Below are positions 35,016 through 44,226 of a DNA stretch of 64,000 nt, one piece after another. This DNA is from JAAYBF01 sp963715445 (lineage in GTDB: Bacteria > Actinomycetota > Thermoleophilia > Solirubrobacterales > Thermoleophilaceae), in NCBI GenBank assembly GCA_963715445.1, contig OY970240.1, positions 1,922,001 through 1,986,000 of the forward strand, given 5' to 3'. The position numbers were made by a program, and so were the translations under genes. The notes beneath the pieces were generated by a model, which worked only from the letters and a program-made list of their open reading frames with translations, was not told the DNA's origin and did not search any database. Every line of letters begins with the position of its first letter. Positions within the stretch are counted from its first letter, which is position 1.

Positions 35016-36134
35016 CTAGCGCCCGTCCGCCACGGACTCGTAGACGGCGGCAGTCCCTTCGACCATCCGGTCGAGCGTGAAGAGCTCGTGGTGGCGCGCG
35101 CGGGAGGCGACGCCCATCCGCTCGCGCATCGCGGGATCGGCGAGCAGGGAGGAGATCCGGTCGGCAAGCGCGGCCGCATCGCCCGGCGGGCACAGCAGGC
35201 CGGTGGTGCCGTCGGAGACGGCCTCTCCCGTACCGCCAACAGCGGTTGCGACCTGCGGAACGCCGCAGGCGAGCGCCTCCAGCACAGAGATCGGGAACGC
35301 CTCCCAGAGCGATGGCAGCACGAAGACGTCGAGGTCTCGCAGCTGTCGCGCCGCGGGGCGCCGGAACGGGAAGAAGCGCAGCCGCTCGTCGAGCCCGAGC
35401 GTCCGCGCGCGGGCCTCGAGCTCGCTGCGCAGATCGCCGTCTCCGATCACCGCGAGGCGGGCCTCCGGGACCCGCTCGAGGATCGCGGGCGCCGCATCGA
35501 TGAAGACGTGCACCGCCTTCTGCGGCCTGAGCACCGTGAGGACGCCCGCGAGCGGTCCTTCGGCCGCGAACGCGGCCAGCTCCGCGTCGCCCTCCGGCTC
35601 CTCCTCGCAGGCGGCGGCGCCGTTGTGGACGACATGGAGTCGATCCGGGCGGCCGATCTTCGCCTCCATGGCGACTCTTCGCTCATCGTCGGCAACGCAG
35701 ACGGTGGCTGCCGTCACGCGGGCCAGCACGCGTTCGACCGCTACCGCGGCCGTTCTCCGGAATGCGGGCTGGGGCCCGACGAAGGCGTAGCAGTGGGGGC
35801 TGTAGACAGCCGGCACCCGCGCGCGGCGAGCGGCAACCCGGGCGAGCGTGCCGGCCTTCGACGAGTGGGCGTGGAGGATGTCGAAGCGCCCCTCGCGCAG
35901 CAGATCGGCAAGCGCCCCGCCAGCAGCGAGATAGCGCTTGGGATTCAGGGCACGGTCGATGTCGAGGCGGACGATCGGGACGCCGGCTCGCTCGAGCGCC
36001 GGGTAGGTGATCGCTTCGGCCGGCCCGGCGACGGTGGGCTCCCAGCCGTGCTGTGGCAGCAGCAGGGCGAGCTGGAGCACCTGCTCGGCGACGCCGCCGT
36101 CGGGTGGTTCGAATGCCAGGAGGACGCGGCGCAC
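35016..36134 (-). CDS. Family 4 glycosyltransferase
   Basis: A 372-residue GT-B enzyme. The start is GTG 36134, giving MRRVLLAFEPPDGGVAEQVL, the usual GT4 opening. HAHSSKAGTLARVAARRARVP is near residue 90, VLTVLRPQKAVHVFIDAAP near 210 and the retaining-GT signature LPSLWEAFPISVLEALACG with the EX7E acids near 290-300. It adds one sugar to the growing glycan in the cytoplasm. The frame remains open upstream but without homology. It follows the GHL15-like gene by about 75 nt. Confidence 0.9.
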   Translation of the reverse strand: MRRVLLAFEPPDGGVAEQVLQLALLLPQHGWEPTVAGPAEAITYPALERAGVPIVRLDIDRALNPKRYLAAGGALADLLREGRFDILHAHSSKAGTLARVAARRARVPAVYSPHCYAFVGPQPAFRRTAAVAVERVLARVTAATVCVADDERRVAMEAKIGRPDRLHVVHNGAAACEEEPEGDAELAAFAAEGPLAGVLTVLRPQKAVHVFIDAAPAILERVPEARLAVIGDGDLRSELEARARTLGLDERLRFFPFRRPAARQLRDLDVFVLPSLWEAFPISVLEALACGVPQVATAVGGTGEAVSDGTTGLLCPPGDAAALADRISSLLADPAMRERMGVASRARHHELFTLDRMVEGTAAVYESVADGR

Positions 36135-36208
36135 CTGCGGATCGTAGGGGTTCGCCCTGACGGCGGCGGGCCGCGTCGGGCGCTCGCCTGAAGGCCGGAT
36201 ACGCCGCT

Positions 36209-37771
36209 TCAGTAGCGGATCTTGAAGTGGCGCGTGCGCAGTGGCACCTTCACGCCCGACCGCTTGGAGTAGCTCGCGACGACCACGTAGCGAGCGGGCT
36301 TCAGCCGACGCAGGAGGCGGCTGAAGCGGCCGCCGGCCGATACGCGCGTCTTGGCCTTGCGGACCGTCTTCGAGGCGCCGTGGCGGGTCTTGCGCTTGAC
36401 GACGAGAGTCATCACGTTGCCGTGTCCCGCGGCGCGGACCTTGCCGCGCAGCAGCACCGCGCGCCGCATGCGAGCGGGACGGTTGCGCTTGCCCTTGGCC
36501 TTGGCGCCGTTGCCCTGCTTCCTGACGTCGGGCTGGCGCTTGACCGGGTTCGGGACGGGGTTGAGGATGATCGAGCCGGATGGGGCCGGAGCCGTCGTGG
36601 CGCCCTTGAGGATCACGCCCTGACCGGCGTCGAGCCTGGTCGTCGGCTGGGCCTGACCGTCGAGGTTGAAGGCGCCTGTAGTCGATACCGAGGCGTCGCC
36701 GGCCCCGGGCTGGTTCACGAGCACGTAGCCGAGCTCGAAGTCTCGCCGCAGCAGCCCATTCCACTCGTAGCGCCGGCCCTGGGCGGCGCCGAGGTCGAGC
36801 TCGTAGCCGGCCGACCACCAGTCGTCCGGCGTGGTGCGATAGCTCGTGCCGACGCCGTCGCGGCTCTCGTTGACGAGCAGATAGGAGGCGAGGTTGTACT
36901 CGGCGCCCGCACGGTCCTCGGCATAGCTGTCGAATACGACCGCCTTGCCCATCGCGTGGAGCTTGTCCACGTAGCCGAGGTAGGTCTCGTAGCCCCAGGT
37001 GCCGCCACCGCCGGTGATGCCGCTGTCGTTGACGCCGCGCTCGAGGTCGATGTAATCGGCGGCCTGGTGGGCGCGCTTCACGTACTGGTCGTTCTGATCG
37101 GCGTACCAGATCGCGTTGTGGACGATCTCGTGGTTCGGGAAGGCTGCGCGGATCTCCTCGGTGAACTCGGCGACGTAGCGTCGCCAGGTGGTGAAGCTCA
37201 TCGCCTGGCCGGTCCGCGGGTCGATCGGGTCGGCGCCGTCTCCGTTCCCGTCGCCCACCCGGAAGCGCATGTTGACGTCGTCGATGTAGATGCCCTTGTA
37301 GTTGCCCGCGTCGAGGCGCTGGCGCATGCTCGCGATCCAGTGGGCCCGGAACTGCGGGCTGCCCACGTCGCCGGCGAACTGCGGGCAGCTGCCGCCGGAG
37401 CAGCCATAGGGGATGTAGAGGTTGCGGCCCTGGGCATCCTTGAGGATCCACTCCGGATGCTGGGAGGCGACGTCGGAGTCCTCGTAGATCGCGTAGAGGT
37501 CGCGGTAGCTCCAACCCGACGGGTACCAGGACGTGCGCGAGTCGAAGTACGAGGCGTAGACCTTCGCGCGGTGGAAGCGGCTGCGCATCCAATCGGCCTG
37601 GGCCGTGGCGGGACGGCTCGTGTAGCCGTCGAAGTCGGCGCTGGCGTCCTTGACGAAGCGGACCTTGCCTTCTCCCGCGGCGCTGGCGGACCCCGCAGGG
37701 ACGGCGAGCAGGAGGGCCGTCACGACGGCGACGGCGATCGTGCGGAGGATGTGTGAGAGCGGGGCGGCCAT
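36209..37771 (-). CDS. Secreted putative glycoside hydrolase (GHL15-like), paralog 1
   Basis: A 520-residue exported protein. Signal peptide: TIAVAVVTALLLAVPAGSASA. Residues about 35-390 are a TIM-barrel glycosidase-like domain with SWYPSGWSYRDLYAIYED, HPEWILKDAQGRNLYIPYGC, GNYKGIYIDDVNMRFRVGDG (a DD pair at the end of a strand, near residue 165), NHEIVHNAIWYADQ and AYGLVNQ-like VLVNQPG. The C-terminal ~110 residues are basic and beta-rich (VLLRGKVRAAGHGNVMTLVV). The family resembles hypothetical glycosyl hydrolase 15; the exact substrate is unknown but probably the polysaccharide made by this locus. Start ATG 37771 has GAGGTGAG 5 nt upstream. Confidence 0.75.
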   Translation of the reverse strand: MAAPLSHILRTIAVAVVTALLLAVPAGSASAAGEGKVRFVKDASADFDGYTSRPATAQADWMRSRFHRAKVYASYFDSRTSWYPSGWSYRDLYAIYEDSDVASQHPEWILKDAQGRNLYIPYGCSGGSCPQFAGDVGSPQFRAHWIASMRQRLDAGNYKGIYIDDVNMRFRVGDGNGDGADPIDPRTGQAMSFTTWRRYVAEFTEEIRAAFPNHEIVHNAIWYADQNDQYVKRAHQAADYIDLERGVNDSGITGGGGTWGYETYLGYVDKLHAMGKAVVFDSYAEDRAGAEYNLASYLLVNESRDGVGTSYRTTPDDWWSAGYELDLGAAQGRRYEWNGLLRRDFELGYVLVNQPGAGDASVSTTGAFNLDGQAQPTTRLDAGQGVILKGATTAPAPSGSIILNPVPNPVKRQPDVRKQGNGAKAKGKRNRPARMRRAVLLRGKVRAAGHGNVMTLVVKRKTRHGASKTVRKAKTRVSAGGRFSRLLRRLKPARYVVVASYSKRSGVKVPLRTRHFKIRY

Positions 37772-37954
37772 CTCGACTCACCTCATCGGCCCCGGATGGG
37801 CACTTGACGCCGTTCCGCTGTCCCAACTGGACGAATCTCGTAGGAGACCGGCGTCTCCTCGGCATCCCGCCGACAGCCGGTCCGTGCGGGCTCTGGGCTC
37901 CGGGTTCACGGCAAGTCGCGGGCTGACCGCCCGGCTCGCTAGGCTCCTGCGACC

Positions 37955-39535
37955 TTGAGCAGTCGAGATTCCAGGACCAGCCTCTCCGTGAGAGCCGAAG
38001 AGGGGGTGGATACGCGGCGATATCTCGCGGCGGTCCGCCGCGATCTGCCGCTCATCGCGATGATCGTCGCCGCGGTGACGCTCGTCGTCGTCGTGGCCTC
38101 GTTCCTGCTGCCCAAGAGCTACGAGGCGACTTCCACGATCGTCGTCGCCTCGAGCGTCTCAGGCTTCACCGACGTCAACTCCGATGCGGTGCAGCGCCAG
38201 CTCGCCACCACGGACGCCCTCCTGACGGCGCCGCGCGTCATGCGTGCGGCGGCCGCCAAGGTCCCCGGGGAGAGCGAGGGCTCGCTCGAGGGGAAGGTGG
38301 AGTCTCGCGTCGATCCGGAGGCCGCCGAGGCGAACATCATCGAGATCACGGCGAGCGACGGCGATCCGGAGACCGCCGCGGCGATCGCCAATGCGGTGGC
38401 GGACAGCTTCCTGGAGGAGCGCGCGACGTTCGAGCGCGACCGGATCGATGCCGCCCGCACGCAGCTCGAGAGCCAGCAGGACCTGCTGGCGGCCGATCCC
38501 GACGCCGAGGACGAGCTGGACCGCATCCGCCAGCGTCTCAGCCAGCTCACGCTTGCGGAGGCGAGCGCCGGGTCCGATCTTCAGGTGCTCGCGGCCGCGG
38601 AGCCTCCTTCCTCACCGGCGTCGCCGAAGCCGCTGCGCAACGGCATCGTCGCCATCTTCGCGGCGCTGTTCCTGGCGGTGCTCTTCTCGCTCGCTCGCGA
38701 TCAGGTGTCGCCGCGTGTCGACGATCCGCGCGAGTTGGGCCAGCTGCTCGGGTCTCGGGTCCTCGCCGGGATCCCCTACGTCCGTCATCGGGGAACCGCG
38801 CGCCGACGCCGTCTTCTCACAGGGGCCGAGGCCGAGGCCTACGACACGTTACGCGCGAACATCGAGCTGCTCGCACCGCCCGATTCCAAGCCGGCGATCC
38901 TGATCACCAGCGCCGAGACCGGGGAAGGCAAGACGACGGTCACCTGGCGCCTGGGCAACGCGCTGGCGCGCAGCGGGCGGAAGGTGATGCTGATCTCCGC
39001 CGACCTGCGCGTCCCGCGCCTGCATGAGCTCGCGGGGATCGACCTCGACCGCGGACTCTCCGACCTGCTCGCCCGGATCGATGCTCAAGGAGCGGTCGAC
39101 GACGCCTTCCTGAAGCGTCATGTCCGCGAGGTGGCGACCGGAGTCGGCAGCCAGTCACGCGGCTGCCTCCACGTGATCGGCAGCGGCAAGCGCGCGAAGG
39201 ACCCAGGCCGCCTGATCACCAGTGGTGCTGTGGAACCACTGCTCCAGGCGGTGCGCGAGATGGGATACGAGTACTGCCTGATCGACGCGCCGCCGCTGAT
39301 CGGCCTCGTCGACAGCCATGTCCTCTGGCGCTATGCCGATCACGGCCTGATCGTCAGCCGGATCGGCCAGATCACCATCCACCACGTGGCCGAGCTGCGC
39401 GAGACGCTCGACACCTTCTCCGCAGAGCCGCTGGGCGTCGTGGTGATCGGCGCTCGGGCCGAGCCGTCGCCCTACTACCTGAGCGAACGGCCACCACTGG
39501 TAACCGGGAGCGAGTCCGAGCAAATCCTCCGGTGA
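37955..39535 (+). CDS. Wzz-like chain-length regulator fused to bacterial tyrosine kinase
   Basis: A 526-residue protein. The N-terminal Wzz domain has a first helix (IAMIVAAVTLVVVVASFLLP, about residues 29-48), an extracytoplasmic coiled-coil-rich region with AARTQLESQQ and DELDRIRQRL, and a second helix near residues 230-245. The cytoplasmic kinase has Walker A SAETGEGKTTVTW near 310, Walker A' KVMLISADLRVPR near 342 and Walker B YCLIDAPPLIGLVDS near 442. The C-terminal tail contains only one Tyr pair (PYYLSERPP) rather than a long Tyr cluster. It controls polymer length and export. The start is TTG; TAGGCT (37940-37945) 9 nt before it suggests a leaderless message. The 183-nt gap from 37772 is the divergent promoter region. 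Confidence 0.9.
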   Translation: MSSRDSRTSLSVRAEEGVDTRRYLAAVRRDLPLIAMIVAAVTLVVVVASFLLPKSYEATSTIVVASSVSGFTDVNSDAVQRQLATTDALLTAPRVMRAAAAKVPGESEGSLEGKVESRVDPEAAEANIIEITASDGDPETAAAIANAVADSFLEERATFERDRIDAARTQLESQQDLLAADPDAEDELDRIRQRLSQLTLAEASAGSDLQVLAAAEPPSSPASPKPLRNGIVAIFAALFLAVLFSLARDQVSPRVDDPRELGQLLGSRVLAGIPYVRHRGTARRRRLLTGAEAEAYDTLRANIELLAPPDSKPAILITSAETGEGKTTVTWRLGNALARSGRKVMLISADLRVPRLHELAGIDLDRGLSDLLARIDAQGAVDDAFLKRHVREVATGVGSQSRGCLHVIGSGKRAKDPGRLITSGAVEPLLQAVREMGYEYCLIDAPPLIGLVDSHVLWRYADHGLIVSRIGQITIHHVAELRETLDTFSAEPLGVVVIGARAEPSPYYLSERPPLVTGSESEQILR

Positions 39536-39545
39536 GCGTGCGCTG

Positions 39546-40325
39546 ATGCGCCCGCTGGTCCTTGCCTATCACGGCGTGGCCGACGTTCGCCGGGAGTTGG
39601 ACCCCTACGGCCTGATGCTGCCGGTCGCCGTGCTGCGCAGGCATGTCGACCTGCTGCGCGGGCGAGGGTACGAGTTCGTCCATCAGGCGGAGTTCGCTCG
39701 CCGGCTGCGGGCGGGGGAGAGCCTCGAGCGAGCGTGCTCGCTGACCTTCGACGACGGCACCGAGGACTACCACTCCCTCCTCTGGCCTCTGTTGAGGGAG
39801 CTCGACGTTCCGGCCACCTTCTTCGTATGCCCGGGCCTGCTCGGCAGGGAGTACCCGTTCCTCGAGCCTGGGGCCGGGGTCCGCTTCATGACCCGCTCGG
39901 AGCTCCTGGAGGTCGCCGCCGATCCGTTGGTGGAGATCGGCTCCCACACCCGCGAGCACGTCAAGCTGGGGCTGGCAAGCGGCCAGGAGGTCTACGAGGA
40001 GCTCGTGGCGTGCAAGGCCGAGCTCGAGGACATGCTGGGCGTCGAGGTGCCGTCGTTCGCCTTCCCCAACTGCGAGTACTCGGCCGAGGCTCCGGCGGCG
40101 GTCGAGCGGGCGGGGCACACGAATGCCGTTACCTGCGCCGGCCGGGGCGGCCTGACCGCCTATGAGCTGGGTCGCGAGAGCCCGAGCCCGATCGACGGGC
40201 GGCTGACCTTCGAGCTGCGGGTGCGGGGGAGGTACCACTCGGTGCGGGCCTCGGCGCCCGCCCGGCTGGCGCGCTGGGCTACCAGGCCGCTTCGCCACCG
40301 GCACTCGGCTCCCGGGGACGGTTGA
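39546..40325 (+). CDS. Polysaccharide deacetylase (NodB/CE4 family)
   Basis: A 259-residue protein with CE4 motif 1 CSLTFDDGTEDYH near residue 65, where the two Asp act as base and metal ligand, and motif 2 IGSHTREHVKL near 137 with the metal-binding His pair; the later FAFPNCEYS corresponds to motif 3. It would remove acetyl groups from N-acetylated sugars of the glycan. There is no signal peptide, so it may act in the cytoplasm on lipid-linked precursor. The stop overlaps the ATG of the GT4 gene (TGATG). Confidence 0.9.
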   Translation: MRPLVLAYHGVADVRRELDPYGLMLPVAVLRRHVDLLRGRGYEFVHQAEFARRLRAGESLERACSLTFDDGTEDYHSLLWPLLRELDVPATFFVCPGLLGREYPFLEPGAGVRFMTRSELLEVAADPLVEIGSHTREHVKLGLASGQEVYEELVACKAELEDMLGVEVPSFAFPNCEYSAEAPAAVERAGHTNAVTCAGRGGLTAYELGRESPSPIDGRLTFELRVRGRYHSVRASAPARLARWATRPLRHRHSAPGDG

Positions 40326-41422
40326 TGGAGGGGCAGGGGGAGAGAGGGGGCCCTGCTCCACGCGTCCTGTTCGTCCTGCCGTTCGGCCAGCGTGGTGGGG
40401 CGGAGTCCATGATCTCGCGGTTGCTGAGCGGGCTTGCCGGGTCCGTGGACGCGAGGGCCGTCCTGCTCGACGACGGGCCGTTCGCGTCGACCCTGCGCGA
40501 CGCGGGTGTCCCGGTCGAGGTGCTGGAGATGCCCGGAAAGCAGGGGTTGGCGCGCTTTCCGATGGCGGCGCGCCGGGTCGCGGAGAGGAATCGCGACGTC
40601 GACGTCGTCCACGCCAACGGGACCAAGGGAGCGTTGTTCGGCATCCTGCTCGCGCGCCGCCTGGGGGTGCCGCTGGTGTGGCTGAAGCCCGACCACTTCT
40701 TCGACGGCCGCGTGGCGCGCGCCATCGGGCGCCGATGCGATCGCGTCGTCTGCGTCAGCGAGGCGATGGCGGCACAGTTCGGCTCGATCGCCGATCGGGT
40801 GAGCGTTGTCTATCCCGGTGCCGTGCTGCCGGATCGTGTCGAGCCGATGGGGGAGGTTCCCCTGATCGCCTGCATGGGCAGGCTAGACCCCCTGAAGGGC
40901 TTCGACGACCTGATCCGTGCCGTGGCGGTGCTGCGTGACAGGGGGGTCGCCGCGCAGATCAAGATCGCCGGGCCGAGCGATCGAATGCATCCGGACTACG
41001 CGCAGCATCTCGGCGAGCTGGTGGCCGAGCTGGACCTTGGGGACCGCGCTGAGGTACTGGGCTGGGTGGAGGACTACGACGAGCTGTTCAACGGCGCTCG
41101 CCTGCTCGCGACCGCCTCGAGGAGCCCCAAGCCGGGGAGCCCCAGCGAGGCCGCTCCGACCGTCCTGATGGACGCGATGGCTCGCGGCAGGCCGGTCGTG
41201 GCTCAGCTCGAGGCGGGTACCGCGGAGGTCGTCGGCGACGGGGGAACGCTGGTCGACGGTGTGACCCCGGAGCGCCTCGCCGCCGCCATCGAGCCCTACC
41301 TCGTCGATCGGGATCTCGCCGCGGCCACCGGATTGCGGGGTCGCGAGCGCGCCGAGCGCCTGTTCGACCAGTCGATCACCACCGATCGCATGCGCCGCAT
41401 CTTCCTCGACCTCAGCGGTTGA
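40325..41422 (+). CDS. Family 4 glycosyltransferase
   Basis: A 365-residue GT-B enzyme: RVLFVLPFGQRGGAESMISRLL at the start, VDVVHANGTKGALFGILLARR near 95, VCVSEAMAAQFG near 145, MGRLDPLKGFDDLIRAVAVL near 195 and ASRSPKPGSPSEAAPTVLMDAMARG near 265-290, the region of the EX7E-type nucleotide-sugar site. It is coupled to the deacetylase gene by a TGATG overlap. Its end overlaps the convergent GHL15-like gene by 11 nt. Confidence 0.9.
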   Translation: MEGQGERGGPAPRVLFVLPFGQRGGAESMISRLLSGLAGSVDARAVLLDDGPFASTLRDAGVPVEVLEMPGKQGLARFPMAARRVAERNRDVDVVHANGTKGALFGILLARRLGVPLVWLKPDHFFDGRVARAIGRRCDRVVCVSEAMAAQFGSIADRVSVVYPGAVLPDRVEPMGEVPLIACMGRLDPLKGFDDLIRAVAVLRDRGVAAQIKIAGPSDRMHPDYAQHLGELVAELDLGDRAEVLGWVEDYDELFNGARLLATASRSPKPGSPSEAAPTVLMDAMARGRPVVAQLEAGTAEVVGDGGTLVDGVTPERLAAAIEPYLVDRDLAAATGLRGRERAERLFDQSITTDRMRRIFLDLSG

Positions 41423-42533
41423 GCAGCACGATTCCGCTCGCCCCGGGGAGCGAGACCGTGCTCCGGGGCTTGCGATCGAGATCCACGGCGCCCTCGGTGG
41501 TGACGGTCGCAGCCGGCCGATCGGGTTGGTTGACGAGCACGTAGCCACGCTTGAAGTCGCGACGCAGCAGCCCGTTCCACTCATAGCGGGGCCCGTCGGC
41601 GGCTCCCAGCGCCAAGTCGTAGGCGGAGGCCCACCAGCCGCGCGGCGTGTGCCTGTACTCGGTGCGGATCCCATCGCTCTTCCCGTTTACCAAGAGGTAC
41701 GCGGCCAGGTTGTACTCGGCCGAGGCGCGCGTGCCGGCATAGCTGTCGAAGACGACGTGCTTGCCCAGCTCGTGGAGGCGGTCCACGTGCGCGAGGAAGG
41801 TCTCGAGGCCGAAACGCCCGTCGCCCTCGGTCAGGCCGTCGTCGGTGACCCCCTGCTCGAGGTTGATCCAGTCTGCGGCGTCGTAGGCCTGGCGAACCCA
41901 CCTGTCGTCGGAGACGAACCAGATCGGGTTGTGGGAGATCTCGTGGTGCGGGAACGCCGAGCGGATCTGCGTGACGAACCGGGCTACCAGCCTCCGCCAT
42001 GCCGTGAGAGTCATCGGACGGCCGTTGCGCTGGTCGACCGGGGGCACCGCCTCGCCATCGCGGTTGCCAACGCGCAGCGCCATGTTGACGTCGTCCACGT
42101 GCAGGCCCGCGTAGCTCCCGTCGTCGAGAGCCCGCCGGGCTCTGCGGATCCAGTATCGGCGGAAGGCGGGGTTGCCGATGTCGCCGGCGTACTGGGGGCA
42201 GCTGCTTCCGTTGCAGTCGAACGGGATGTAGAGCCGTCTGCCGTGCTCGTCGCGCAGGATCCACTCAGGGCGCCGGCGGGCGAGCACGGATCCCTTGTAG
42301 ATCGCATACAGGTCGCGGTAGACCCATCCGCGCCGGAACCAGCGGGAGCGCTGGTCGAAGTACGGCGAGTAGACGCGCTGGCGGTAGTAGTGGCGCCGCA
42401 TCCAGCGCTTCCTCGAGGTGCTGGGGGCGCGGGTGAAGCGGTCGAAGTCGGATGCGGCGTCGTTGACGAACCGCACGCTGCCGGCGCTGCGGTCGTCCGT
42501 CTTGGCCGGCGCCTGGACGGTCGGCGACAGCAC
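41412..42533 (-). CDS. Putative glycoside hydrolase (GHL15-like), paralog 2
   Basis: At least 373 residues, clearly related to the protein at 36209: WFRRGWVYRDLYAIYKG, RPEWILRDEHGRRLYIPFDC, GSYAGLHVDDVNMALRVGNR with the same DD pair, HHEISHNPIWFVSDD and KRGYVLVNQPDRP. It lacks the basic C-terminal extension of paralog 1. The first standard start (GTG 42533) follows directly on an in-frame hydrophobic helix encoded at 42534-42600 (LLVLCPLLALLIGYLVLSP), so the real protein probably begins further upstream at a non-standard codon, or a frame error exists. With that helix it would be a type II membrane-anchored enzyme facing outward. Confidence 0.72.
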   Translation of the reverse strand: MLSPTVQAPAKTDDRSAGSVRFVNDAASDFDRFTRAPSTSRKRWMRRHYYRQRVYSPYFDQRSRWFRRGWVYRDLYAIYKGSVLARRRPEWILRDEHGRRLYIPFDCNGSSCPQYAGDIGNPAFRRYWIRRARRALDDGSYAGLHVDDVNMALRVGNRDGEAVPPVDQRNGRPMTLTAWRRLVARFVTQIRSAFPHHEISHNPIWFVSDDRWVRQAYDAADWINLEQGVTDDGLTEGDGRFGLETFLAHVDRLHELGKHVVFDSYAGTRASAEYNLAAYLLVNGKSDGIRTEYRHTPRGWWASAYDLALGAADGPRYEWNGLLRRDFKRGYVLVNQPDRPAATVTTEGAVDLDRKPRSTVSLPGASGIVLLNR

Positions 42534-42621
42534 GAGATAGCCGATCAGAAGGGCCAGCAGCGGGCATAGGACCAGCAGAGCGCCGCGTGCTCCACGCCGT
42601 CCGGCTACGCGGCGTTGCGTG

Positions 42622-44139
42622 CTACTCGGCGCGATGGAAGAGCGCCGCGATCGTCATCAGCAGGATCTTCAGGTCTAGAGCCAGGCTCCAGTTCTCAATG
42701 TAGAAGTTGTCCCACTCGACGCGGTCGCGCAGCGACGTCTTGCCGCGCAGGCCGTTGACCTGCGCCCAGCCGGTGACGCCGGACTTGACGCGATGGCGGT
42801 GCTCGTAGTGCGCGATGCGCGAGCCGAAGACGTCGACGAACTCAGGACGCTCCGGCCGCGGCCCGACGAGGCTCATGTCTCCCCGCAGGACGTTGAAGAG
42901 CTGGGGCAGCTCGTCGAGCGAGCTCGAGCGTATGAACGATCCGACGAGCGTGCGGCGATCGGCGCCCTCGACTCCGCCGGGAGCGATGTCGCCGACGAGT
43001 CCGACTACGCCTCCGTTCTGGTCTCCCAGGGCGGTGGGGGAGGGCTGCCGCTCGGCCGCCATCGAGCGGAACTTCAGCATCTCGAACTCCTTGCCGTCGC
43101 GCCCCACTCGTACCTGACGGAAGAGGACCGGGCCTGGGCTGCTGAGCCTGACGGCGAGCGACAGCACGACGAGCACCGGAATGAGCAGGACGACGAGGAC
43201 GCCGGCGACGAGACGGTCGAGCGCGTGCTTGATCGTGAACTGCCATCCCTTCGGGTCGATCGAGCGGACCCCGAACAGCGGGAGCCCACCGAGGTGCTCG
43301 AGGGCGACGTGGACGTTGACGCTCTCGAAGAGCCTCGGCACGAAGGAGACCTCGCATCCGAGGCCCTCGGCGCGTTGGATGAGGGGGATCAGCTCGCTGT
43401 CGGGCGCCCCGAGGAAGCCGAACACGATGTGCTCGGCGTGGGTCTCCCGCACCGCCCATTCGAGATCTTCGGGACGGCCGAGCACAGGAGCCTGGCGATC
43501 GGGAGTCATCTCCTGGGGGGGAGGATCGGCATCGAGATATCCGATCGGACGAAGCCCGAGCTGCGGCTGTCCGGACAGGTGGCGCTCCACGTGGGTGCCG
43601 ACCACGCCGGCGCCGATGATCAGCGTCGGCTTGGCGACCAGCCCGCTGCTGCGTCCCCGTCGCTGAGCCCACTCGAGCACGAACCGCCCGACGATCAGGA
43701 GAATCGTGCTGAACAGCCAGACTCTGCCCAGCAGCAGGGCCGGGTCGGAATCGGGATCGACGAACGCCGCGCCTGCGATCAGCACGACCGCGGCCAGCGC
43801 GGTGGCGGCGACGAACTTGCCGAGGCCGTCGAGGATCCGCGTGTGGGTCCGGTTGTCGTACAGGCCCCGTGAGGCGAGCAGGCCCAGCACAAGAGGCGGG
43901 AACAGCCAGACGAGGGTGGAGCCGTCGTCGCCGAGCGAGTCCGGCGCGCCGATCTGGGCGAACACCGTGGCGACGATCAGCAGCAGCGTATCGGCGCCGA
44001 TGCGCAGCAGACGCCAGCCGGTGCCGTCGAACAGGCGCTGCGCAAGCGAAGGGGTTGCTACGGCACTCTTCGATCCGTGCCCGGAGGAACGGACCTCATC
44101 GGCCTGCGGGGATGTCGCTAGCGCTTCCTTCACGATCAT
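42622..44139 (-). CDS. Polyprenyl glycosylphosphotransferase (WcaJ/WbaP-like initiating enzyme)
   Basis: A 505-residue protein. Four to five N-terminal helices are followed by a Rossmann-like CoA-binding-type domain (TLIIGAGVVGTHVERHLS near residue 170), another membrane segment and the C-terminal sugar transferase domain: VRVGRDGKEFEMLKFRSMAA near residue 345, SLDELPQLFNVLRGDMSLVGPRPERPEFV near 395-425 and the end VEWDNFYIENWSLALDLKIL. It transfers sugar-1-phosphate from UDP-sugar to undecaprenyl phosphate and so starts the repeat unit. An AAAGG ribosome site precedes the ATG. Confidence 0.93.
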   Translation of the reverse strand: MIVKEALATSPQADEVRSSGHGSKSAVATPSLAQRLFDGTGWRLLRIGADTLLLIVATVFAQIGAPDSLGDDGSTLVWLFPPLVLGLLASRGLYDNRTHTRILDGLGKFVAATALAAVVLIAGAAFVDPDSDPALLLGRVWLFSTILLIVGRFVLEWAQRRGRSSGLVAKPTLIIGAGVVGTHVERHLSGQPQLGLRPIGYLDADPPPQEMTPDRQAPVLGRPEDLEWAVRETHAEHIVFGFLGAPDSELIPLIQRAEGLGCEVSFVPRLFESVNVHVALEHLGGLPLFGVRSIDPKGWQFTIKHALDRLVAGVLVVLLIPVLVVLSLAVRLSSPGPVLFRQVRVGRDGKEFEMLKFRSMAAERQPSPTALGDQNGGVVGLVGDIAPGGVEGADRRTLVGSFIRSSSLDELPQLFNVLRGDMSLVGPRPERPEFVDVFGSRIAHYEHRHRVKSGVTGWAQVNGLRGKTSLRDRVEWDNFYIENWSLALDLKILLMTIAALFHRAE

Positions 44140-44226
44140 CCTTTGGCAGCGCCTGGCACGAGACTCCGCCGAGACGTCCTATCTGTTGCCGTCCCGGCGG
44201 AGAGAATGCCTCTCGGTGCCCCTTCC

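Noticed and set aside
35016..37865. A 949-codon open frame on the minus strand
   Set aside because: Only its last ~370 codons look like a protein (GT4). The upstream part is Arg/Pro/Gly-rich and lies over the real GHL15-like gene in another frame.
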